Shown one piece after another: positions 54,021 through 64,000 of a stretch of 64,000 nucleotides of DNA. How positions within the stretch are numbered: position 1 is the stretch's first letter; each line of letters starts with the position of its first letter. The stretch spans positions 648,501-712,500 of the forward strand of contig NZ_CP036422.1 in the NCBI RefSeq assembly GCF_009388985.1, written 5' to 3'. The stretch comes from Halioglobus maricola (GTDB taxonomy: Bacteria > Pseudomonadota > Gammaproteobacteria > Pseudomonadales > Halieaceae). A model generated the notes under the pieces. The model saw only the letters and a program-made list of their open reading frames with translations. It ran no database searches and had not been told where the DNA came from. The position numbers were made by a program, and so were the translations under genes.

Positions 54021-54154
54021 TTCCAGCTCCGTTTTTCTCTCTCGACTTTGCTCTATCTTGCGGGCCCATGGCTGCGGTAGAAGAGCGCCTGAAGCGGTAT
54101 TTCAGGGCGGCTCAGAAAGTGTGTGTAAGTCGATATTTTTATTGGGATAAGCGG

Positions 54155-54183
54155 TTGACATCAGGGGTGGTCATCCGGACAAT
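54155..54183 (+). promoter_or_regulatory. Strong promoter before tRNA-Tyr
   Basis: Perfect TTGACA (54155-54160), a 17-base spacer and GACAAT (54178-54183), then a GC-rich discriminator (GCCGCC), typical of stable-RNA promoters under stringent control. The transcription start would fall near 54190, six bases before the tRNA. Confidence 0.75.
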
Positions 54184-54195
54184 ATGCCGCCTTCT

Positions 54196-54279
54196 GGAGG
54201 GGTTCCCGAGTGGCCAAAGGGATCAGACTGTAAATCTGACGCGAAAGCTTCGGTGGTTCAAATCCACCCCCCTCCACCA
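54196..54279 (+). tRNA. tRNA-Tyr (anticodon GTA)
   Basis: An 84-base class II tRNA with a long variable arm. The acceptor GGAGGGG pairs with CCCCTCC, the anticodon loop CTGTAAA carries GTA, the variable arm includes GCGAAAGCTTC, and CCA is encoded. Confidence 0.97.
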
Positions 54280-54351
54280 TATTTTGACGAGCCAGGGATC
54301 TGGTTCGGAAATAAGACCCGAAAGGGCATAAAAGTTAGATTTTGCGGTGCC

Positions 54352-54425
<74 letters not shown>

Positions 54426-54441
54426 GAGTTGGAAGCTTGAG

Positions 54442-54517
<76 letters not shown>

Positions 54518-54602
54518 TTTCTGCTTTTAGTGTTTGTTTTTGTTAGGTTTTTAACTAAGTGGTTGACACGGCTACGGCCGGCGTAAACAGGAGATTGTCG
54601 TA

Positions 54603-55826
54603 ATGGCAAAAGAAACTTTTGAACGTACTAAGCCCCACGTAAACGTGGGCACCATCGGTCACGTTGACCACGGTAAAACTACCCTGACAGCGGCCCTGAC
54701 TCGCGTCTGTGCTGAAGTATGGGGCGGTGAGATGGTTGCCTTTGATGGCATCGATAACGCACCGGAAGAGCGTGAGCGTGGTATCACCATCGCGACTTCC
54801 CACGTTGAATACGACTCTCCGGATCGTCACTACGCACACGTTGACTGTCCTGGACACGCCGACTACGTGAAGAACATGATCACCGGTGCTGCTCAGATGG
54901 ACGGCGCGATCCTGGTTTGTGGCGCCACTGATGGCCCCATGCCCCAGACTCGCGAGCACATCCTGCTGTCTCGCCAGGTAGGCGTACCTTACATCGTTGT
55001 ATTCATGAACAAGGCTGACCTGCTGGCTGAAGATTGCGGCGGCGCGGACACTGAAGAATACGAAGAGATGAAAGAGCTGGTAGAAATGGAGCTGCGTGAG
55101 CTGCTTGACCAGTACGAATTCCCCGGTGACGACACTCCCATCATCTGTGGTTCCGCCCTGATGGCGCTGAACGGCGAAGATGACAACGAGCTGGGCACCA
55201 CTGCTGTGAAGAAGCTGGTTGAGACTCTGGATTCTTACATCCCTGAGCCCGAGCGTGCTATTGACCAGTCATTCCTGATGCCTGTTGAAGATGTGTTCTC
55301 TATCTCCGGTCGCGGTACTGTTGTAACCGGTCGCGTAGAGCGTGGCATCATCAAGGTTGGTGAAGAGATTGAAATCATCGGCATCAAGGACACTCAGACC
55401 ACTACTTGTACTGGTGTTGAGATGTTCCGCAAGCTGCTCGACGAAGGTCGTGCTGGTGAGAACGTCGGTATTCTGCTGCGTGGCACCAAGCGTGAAGAAG
55501 TTGAGCGTGGCCAGGTTCTGGCGCACCCCGGTACTGTAAACCCTCACACCAAGTTTGAAGCTGAGGTTTACATTCTGTCCAAGGAAGAAGGTGGTCGTCA
55601 TACACCTTTCTTCAAGGGCTACCGTCCGCAGTTCTACTTCCGTACCACTGACGTTACCGGCGCATGCGAACTGCCCGAGGGCGTTGAGATGGTAATGCCT
55701 GGTGACAACGTACAGATGGTTGCCACTTTGATCGCGCCTATTGCGATGGAAGAAGGCCTGCGCTTCGCGATCCGCGAAGGTGGCCGTACAGTTGGCGCTG
55801 GTGTTGTAGCTAAAATCATCGAGTAA
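54603..55826 (+). CDS. tuf: Elongation factor Tu
   Basis: GTPase that delivers aminoacyl-tRNA to the ribosome. The 407-residue product shows G1 [10 protein letters not shown], the effector loop [15 protein letters not shown]3 [10 protein letters not shown]4 NKAD and the beta-barrel domains with [13 protein letters not shown]. Residue 4 of the GITIN-type motif is Ala (GITIA), a variant also found in some marine gammaproteobacteria. It lies in the tRNA cluster and has an AGGAG site before the ATG. Codon use is strongly biased, as expected for very high expression. Confidence 0.99.
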   Translation: MAKETFERTKPHVNVGTIGHVDHGKTTLTAALTRVCAEVWGGEMVAFDGIDNAPEERERGITIATSHVEYDSPDRHYAHVDCPGHADYVKNMITGAAQMDGAILVCGATDGPMPQTREHILLSRQVGVPYIVVFMNKADLLAEDCGGADTEEYEEMKELVEMELRELLDQYEFPGDDTPIICGSALMALNGEDDNELGTTAVKKLVETLDSYIPEPERAIDQSFLMPVEDVFSISGRGTVVTGRVERGIIKVGEEIEIIGIKDTQTTTCTGVEMFRKLLDEGRAGENVGILLRGTKREEVERGQVLAHPGTVNPHTKFEAEVYILSKEEGGRHTPFFKGYRPQFYFRTTDVTGACELPEGVEMVMPGDNVQMVATLIAPIAMEEGLRFAIREGGRTVGAGVVAKIIE

Positions 55827-55840
55827 TCGTTGATCTTCGC

Positions 55841-55862
55841 GGCGGGAACTTCGGTTGCCGCC
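55841..55862 (+). other. UUCG-loop hairpin after tuf
   Basis: GGCGG-G-AAC, loop TTCG, GTT-G-CCGCC (55841-55862), 15 bases after the tuf stop. There is no T run behind it, so it is more likely a stabilising or processing structure than a terminator. Confidence 0.6.
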
Positions 55863-55874
55863 ACGAGTCAGACC

Positions 55875-55906
55875 AAGCCGAACCGCTTGAAAGAGCAGTT
55901 CGGCTT
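55875..55906 (+). other. Second hairpin between tuf and tRNA-Trp
   Basis: AAGCCGAAC (55875-55883) pairs with GTTCGGCTT (55898-55906) around an inner GCT/AGC pair. It has no clear T run. It lies 21 bases before tRNA-Trp and may mark an RNA processing site. Confidence 0.6.
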
Positions 55907-55927
55907 CGTCGTCTAAATGAAAGAATT

Positions 55928-56003
<76 letters not shown>

Positions 56004-56111
56004 TTTTATGGCAGGGGCGCCGATCGGGCGCTTTGCATTGGAAATAACTGTAGGCGCTCCTTCGGTGCGTTATGCGCGGCTAAAGCCGGGCCTGCAGAAA
56101 AGGATATATGA

Positions 56112-56474
56112 ATGAGTGCTGAAACTAGCGCGAGCCGTTTCGATGGGCTGAAGTGGCTTGTTGTCTTCGCCCTGATAGGCGTAGCGGTTGTCGGCAACAG
56201 TATGTACGCAGACCAGTCACTGCTTTACCGCGTGCTGGGTATTGTTGCGCTCGGAATTGTTGCTGCTCTGGTAGCCTTGCAAACCGCCAAAGGTGCGGCT
56301 TTCTGGGCACTGGTGAAAGGTTCGCGTACCGAGATTCGCAAGGTTGTCTGGCCTACGCGTCAGGAAACTGTGCAAACCACGATGATCGTGGTGGTATTTG
56401 TGTTGTTGGTGGCGCTGCTGCTCTGGGGCTTGGATAGCTTCCTGGGTTGGCTGGTGTCGCTGGCAATTGGGTAA
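56112..56474 (+). CDS. secE: Preprotein translocase subunit SecE
   Basis: Essential clamp of the SecYEG channel. The 120-residue protein has the three-helix gammaproteobacterial form: two N-terminal hydrophobic segments (about residues 15-33 and 38-57), then the conserved amphipathic EIRKVVWPTRQETVQTT and a final membrane helix (MIVVVFVLLVALLLWGLDSF). It precedes nusG by 21 bases. Confidence 0.96.
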   Translation: MSAETSASRFDGLKWLVVFALIGVAVVGNSMYADQSLLYRVLGIVALGIVAALVALQTAKGAAFWALVKGSRTEIRKVVWPTRQETVQTTMIVVVFVLLVALLLWGLDSFLGWLVSLAIG

Positions 56475-56495
56475 AGACAGGTAGAAGGGTTAGCG

Positions 56496-57029
56496 ATGTC
56501 AATGCGTTGGTATGTAGTTCACGCCTATTCCGGTTATGAGAAGAAAGTCGCGACTGCCCTGAAAGAGCGCATCGAACTGCACAACATGCAGGACCGTTTT
56601 GGCGAAGTCCTGGTTCCCACTGAAGAAGTGGTTGAGATGCGTGGCGGTCAGAAGCGTCGCAGCGAGCGCAAGTTCTTCCCCGGCTACGTGCTGGTGCAGA
56701 TGGAACTTGCTGACGAGACCTGGCACCTGGTCAAGGAAACCCCTCGCGTGATGGGTTTCATCGGCGGCAAGGCTGATGCCCCGGCCCCGATTACCGAGGC
56801 AGAGGCTGAAGCTATTCTGCAGCGCGTGGAAGACGGTGTGGAAGCGCCGCGTCCCAAGACATTGTTCGAGCCCGGCGAGATGGTGCGGGTTATCGATGGT
56901 CCCTTCAACGACTTCAACGGAGTCGTGGAAGAGGTCAATTACGAGAAGAGTCGCCTGAATGTGGCGGTCCTCATTTTCGGACGATCCACTCCGGTGGAGC
57001 TGGAATTTGGTCAGGTCGAGAAGGCCTGA
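56496..57029 (+). CDS. nusG: Transcription termination/antitermination factor NusG
   Basis: 177 residues. The NGN domain has [23 protein letters not shown] and [10 protein letters not shown]. The KOW domain has [46 protein letters not shown]. It binds RNA polymerase across the cleft and links to Rho or ribosomal S10. It is in the standard secE-nusG pair. Confidence 0.98.
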   Translation: MSMRWYVVHAYSGYEKKVATALKERIELHNMQDRFGEVLVPTEEVVEMRGGQKRRSERKFFPGYVLVQMELADETWHLVKETPRVMGFIGGKADAPAPITEAEAEAILQRVEDGVEAPRPKTLFEPGEMVRVIDGPFNDFNGVVEEVNYEKSRLNVAVLIFGRSTPVELEFGQVEKA

Positions 57030-57044
57030 TTTGTTAGTGTCTGC

Positions 57045-57058
57045 CCCGCGCAAGCGGG
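57045..57058 (+). other. GNRA-loop hairpin in the nusG-rplK gap
   Basis: CCCGC, loop GCAA, GCGGG (57045-57058) lies in the 103-base leader before rplK. It has no T run. It may take part in L1-type feedback control of rplK-rplA, but I see no clear L1 site. Confidence 0.4.
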
Positions 57059-57132
57059 ATGGACGAAAGTAACTTAATGGGGAGTCATAGTAGGCGCCAG
57101 CCGAAAAGACGTTTGAACCCGGGAGTAAACTA

Positions 57133-57567
57133 ATGGCTAAGAAAGTCGAAGCTTATATCAAGCTGCAAGTGCCTGCTGGTCAGGCCAACCCAAGCCCCCC
57201 CGTGGGTCCGGCTCTGGGTCAGCACGGTGTGAACATCATGGAATTCTGTAAGGCGTTCAACGCCGAGACCCAGGGCACTGAGCCCGGTCTGCCGATTCCT
57301 GTTGTCATTACTGTGTATGGCGACCGTTCATTTACCTTTATCAAGAAGACGCCTCCGGCTTCTGTTCTGCTGCGCAAAGTCGCCAAGATCAAGAAGGGCT
57401 CCGGCACCCCCAACACCACCAAGGTTGGCAAGGTGAACCGTGAGCAACTGGAAGAAGTCGCTAACATGAAGTGGCCTGACCTGACGGCTGCTGACATGGA
57501 CGCTGCTGTGCGCACTATCGCCGGATCTGCCCGCAGTGCCGGTATCGATACTGAAGGGGTGAACTAA
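57133..57567 (+). CDS. rplK: 50S ribosomal protein L11
   Basis: 144 residues, a normal length. Conserved N-terminal [34 protein letters not shown] (the proline-rich thiostrepton region) and C-terminal RNA-binding [26 protein letters not shown]. It forms part of the GTPase-associated centre. rplA starts 1 base after its stop. Confidence 0.99.
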   Translation: MAKKVEAYIKLQVPAGQANPSPPVGPALGQHGVNIMEFCKAFNAETQGTEPGLPIPVVITVYGDRSFTFIKKTPPASVLLRKVAKIKKGSGTPNTTKVGKVNREQLEEVANMKWPDLTAADMDAAVRTIAGSARSAGIDTEGVN

Positions 57568-57568
57568 G

Positions 57569-58264
57569 ATGGCCAAGCTGAGCAAGCGCCAGAAGGCGTT
57601 CAAGGAAAAAGTTAACCCTGAGAAGGCTTACCCGCTGGAAGAAGCAGTAAGCATGCTCAAGGAACTGGCGACTGCCAAGTTCAACGAGACTGTTGAAGTC
57701 GCGGTGAATCTGGGTATCGACGCGCGTAAATCTGACCAGGCTGTTCGCGGCGCAACCACGCTGCCTCACGGCACCGGTTCCGACGTTCGCGTAGCGGTTT
57801 TCACCCAGGGTGATGCTGCTGAGAAGGCCAAGGCTGCCGGCGCTGACCTGGTAGGCATGGAAGACCTGGCGGAACAAATCAAGGGCGGCATGATGGACTT
57901 CGATGTTGTCATAGCCTCTCCCGACGCCATGCGCGTTGTTGGCCAGCTGGGCCAGGTACTGGGTCCCCGCGGCCTGATGCCTAACCCCAAGACTGGCACC
58001 GTGACTCCCGATGTTGAGACTGCGGTTAATAACGCCAAGGCCGGCCAGGTGCGTTACCGCACCGACAAGAATGGCATCGTTCACGGCGGAATCGGCAAGA
58101 TCGATTTCGAACTGGACGCCATTCGCGGCAACCTGGAAGCAGTACTGGCTGACCTGAGAAAGGGCAAGCCCGCTGCAGCCAAGGGTATCTACATGAAGAA
58201 AATCTCCCTGAGCACCACTATGGGCCCAGGTGTAGTTATCGACCAGGCGTCGTTGGAAGGATAA
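57569..58264 (+). CDS. rplA: 50S ribosomal protein L1
   Basis: 231 residues. It has [22 protein letters not shown] at the start, [25 protein letters not shown] and the [14 protein letters not shown] segment. It is the L1-stalk protein and the usual autoregulator of rplK-rplA. Coupled to rplK. Confidence 0.99.
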   Translation: MAKLSKRQKAFKEKVNPEKAYPLEEAVSMLKELATAKFNETVEVAVNLGIDARKSDQAVRGATTLPHGTGSDVRVAVFTQGDAAEKAKAAGADLVGMEDLAEQIKGGMMDFDVVIASPDAMRVVGQLGQVLGPRGLMPNPKTGTVTPDVETAVNNAKAGQVRYRTDKNGIVHGGIGKIDFELDAIRGNLEAVLADLRKGKPAAAKGIYMKKISLSTTMGPGVVIDQASLEG

Positions 58265-58272
58265 TTGTTGAG

Positions 58273-58297
58273 CCGCCCCCAAAAAGGGCGGTTTCTC
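58273..58297 (+). terminator. Weak terminator/attenuator after rplA
   Basis: CCGCCC (58273-58278), a short A-rich loop and GGGCGG (58286-58291), followed by TTTCTC. The T run is short, so partial termination between rplKA and rplJL is the likely effect. Confidence 0.5.
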
Positions 58298-58425
58298 AAG
58301 GCTTTTCCACGGAAGGAGAAGCGGTAGATCGGAGCGAACCCACAGGTTTCAACCGGTCCACTTTGAGGTCTTTGGACAAGGCAGGGCGCGAGCCCACTAG
58401 CTGAGAACTAAAGACCATCAAAGAC

Positions 58426-58504
58426 CGTAGGTGCCAAAGCTGATGCGGTTTATCAGTGGCGGTTTAATCGCGGTGAGCTCTTCGGAGCAGAGCCAAAGCC
58501 TACG
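58426..58504 (+). promoter_or_regulatory. L10 leader (ribosomal autoregulatory element) before rplJ
   Basis: The 323-base gap 58265-58587 is the rplJ leader. Its core is closed by CGTAGG (58426-58431) pairing with CCTACG (58499-58504). Inside are TGAT…ATCA (58441-58455) and GCTC-TTCG-GAGC (58477-58488) hairpins. This matches the place and form of the L10(L12)4 binding site known to repress rplJL translation. Confidence 0.75.
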
Positions 58505-58587
58505 CAGATGGTGAAAGTGTTCACCACGCGAGCAGTACTTGCATAGATTTGTAAGTACACATGTAAAGCAACCCAGGAGTATATCCA

Positions 58588-59118
58588 GTGGCAATAGGAC
58601 TCGAAGACAAGAAAGCGATCGTAGCTGAAGTTAACGAGACAGCCACCAGTGCACTGTCCCTCGTTATCGCGGATGCCCGCGGTGTTGAGGTAGACGGCAT
58701 GACTGCTCTGCGCAAAGAAGCGCGTGAAAACCAGGTGACCCTGCGTGTAGTACGCAACACCCTGGCCAAGCGAGCTTTGGAAGGAACTGATTACGAGTGT
58801 GTTAATGACACTCTGGCCGGTCCCTCCCTGTTCGGTTTTTCTATGGAAGACCCGGGCGCAGCAGCACGAATCTTTAAAGACTTCGCGAAAGACAACGAAG
58901 AATTTGAAGTTAAAGCATTGGCGGTAAGTGGCCAGATGCTGGGTGCTGAGCAATTGGATGTTCTGGCTAAGCTGCCTACGCGCGATCAGGCACTCTCTAT
59001 GTTGATGAGTGTTATGCAAGCGCCGGCAACCAAGCTGGTACAGACCATGAACGAAGTACCTGGAAAACTGGTTCGCACACTCGCAGCAGTACGCGATCAG
59101 AAGGAAGCGGCGGCGTAA
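58588..59118 (+). CDS. rplJ: 50S ribosomal protein L10
   Basis: 176 residues, starting at GTG 58588 with AGGAG about 9 bases upstream (58573-58578). It has the [18 protein letters not shown] start and the [19 protein letters not shown] region. The C-terminal helix that carries the L7/L12 dimers is present. It is the base of the stalk and, with L12, the repressor of its own operon. Confidence 0.98.
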   Translation: MAIGLEDKKAIVAEVNETATSALSLVIADARGVEVDGMTALRKEARENQVTLRVVRNTLAKRALEGTDYECVNDTLAGPSLFGFSMEDPGAAARIFKDFAKDNEEFEVKALAVSGQMLGAEQLDVLAKLPTRDQALSMLMSVMQAPATKLVQTMNEVPGKLVRTLAAVRDQKEAAA

Positions 59119-59162
59119 GCCCCCTCCCGAATATTTTATCAGCTAGATAGGAGACGAAAGTC

Positions 59163-59537
59163 ATGTCTAAAGAAGACATTTTGAATGCAATTGCAGAAAT
59201 GAGCGTAATGGAAGTTGTTGAGCTCATCGAAGCAATGGAAGAGAAGTTTGGTGTTACCGCTGCTGCAGCTGTTGCTGCTGCACCGGCTGCTGCTGGCGGC
59301 GACGCTGGTGCTGCTGCAGAAGAACAGACCGAGTTTGACGTGGTTCTGACTTCTGCTGGTGACAAGAAAGTTAACGTCATCAAAGTAGTACGTGCAGTAA
59401 CTGGTCTTGGCCTGAAAGAAGCCAAGGGCCTGGTCGACGGCGCACCTTCCCCCATCAAGGAAGGCGCAAGCAAAGACGAAGCCGAAGACATCAAGAAGCA
59501 GCTGGAAGAAGCCGGCGGCGCTGCAGAACTCAAGTAA
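59163..59537 (+). CDS. rplL: 50S ribosomal protein L7/L12
   Basis: 124 residues. The N-terminal dimerisation helices are [22 protein letters not shown]. An Ala/Gly-rich hinge (about residues 35-52) follows, then the factor-binding domain [37 protein letters not shown]. It has a strong AGGAG site before the ATG. It recruits translation GTPases. Confidence 0.99.
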   Translation: MSKEDILNAIAEMSVMEVVELIEAMEEKFGVTAAAAVAAAPAAAGGDAGAAAEEQTEFDVVLTSAGDKKVNVIKVVRAVTGLGLKEAKGLVDGAPSPIKEGASKDEAEDIKKQLEEAGGAAELK

Positions 59538-59580
59538 GTTCTGCAATCGTCCGAGCCACCACGGGTGGCCGGACAAGGAC

Positions 59581-59613
59581 AAGGCTGGTGGAGCGGAAGC
59601 CCACCGGCCTTTT
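59581..59613 (+). terminator. Partial terminator/attenuator between rplL and rpoB
   Basis: An 11-bp stem AAGGCTGGTGG (59581-59591) pairs with CCACCGGCCTT (59601-59611), followed by TTCCC. The run after the stem is short (four T), as in the known rplL-rpoB attenuator that lowers polymerase expression relative to ribosomal protein. Confidence 0.7.
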
Positions 59614-59628
59614 CCCGCTTCATGCGGG
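59614..59628 (+). other. Second small hairpin before rpoB
   Basis: CCCGC, loop TTCAT, GCGGG (59614-59628), then CAAGATTTT. Immediately behind the attenuator; it could be an RNase III or other processing feature of the rplL-rpoB gap. Confidence 0.5.
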
Positions 59629-59657
59629 CAAGATTTTAAACAAGCTGGGGAGTACTG

Positions 59658-64000
<4,343 letters not shown>

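Noticed and set aside
54563..54600. TTGACA upstream of tuf as a full promoter
   Set aside because: No acceptable -10 lies at 16-18 bases; tuf is more simply read through from the tRNA promoter.
54690..54900. GITIA in place of GITIN in EF-Tu as a possible antibiotic-resistance change
   Set aside because: The variant occurs naturally in some gammaproteobacterial EF-Tu proteins and all GTPase motifs are intact.

Overview
This window reads as a chromosomal segment of a marine gammaproteobacterium. Gene content and order suggest a member of the Cellvibrionales/Halieaceae type, but that assignment is by recall and no search was run. Pseudomonas-like core blocks support it: glyA-nrdR-rib-nusB-thiL-pgpA; birA-coaX next to tRNA-Thr-Tyr-Gly-Thr-tuf-tRNA-Trp-secE-nusG-rplKAJL-rpoBC. 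A MerR-controlled leucine degradation (liu) operon also fits. There is no complete insertion sequence, integrase, CRISPR array or rRNA gene.

Layout. (1) 1-10.1 kb is core: the end of an ATP-grasp gene, glyA, then a tightly packed riboflavin/thiamine run (nrdR, ribD, ribE, ribBA, ribH, nusB, thiL, pgpA, a retropepsin-like protease, ribA), converging on ispA and xseB. (2) 10.2-25.9 kb is an AT-richer surface-glycan island: a flippase, three sulfotransferase-like proteins, four or five glycosyltransferases, two methyltransferases, a phosphoribosyltransferase-HAD fusion, a large HAD protein and the decayed tail of a second copy of it. It separates xseB-ispA from dxs, which are normally neighbours. 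(3) 25.9-47 kb is mostly core: dxs, a degenerate SGNH-like protein, a diguanylate cyclase, hslR-yrfG, cysQ, an MBL hydrolase, DNA alkylation repair (ada/alkA fusion plus ogt), a sterol-desaturase-like protein, yaeQ, a CPA2 antiporter, the liu operon with its regulator and operator, then birA-coaX. (4) 47-53.9 kb is a second accessory patch between coaX and the tRNA cluster: an acyltransferase, two sulfotransferases, two secreted proteins with matching C-terminal sorting tails, and an FkbM methyltransferase thrown out of frame at a pentanucleotide repeat. It also carries two separate duplicated pieces of the tRNA promoter region. (5) 53.9-64 kb is the classic tRNA/tuf/secE/nusG/rpl/rpo block, ending inside rpoC.

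How the parts may work together. The two accessory patches look like a sulfated, acylated and methylated cell-surface glycan system, and cysQ in the core between them would clear the PAP that sulfotransferases produce. The most unusual items are five. The FkbM gene has four CACCG units and would be in frame with three. Two proteins share a VPVM..WG sorting tail, one encoded across a C9 tract. The RibBA protein has lost key residues in both of its enzymatic domains while a good separate ribA lies 3 kb away. A 27-codon stub sits where liuC should be. The PRTase-HAD fusion suggests PRPP-dependent ribofuranose chemistry.
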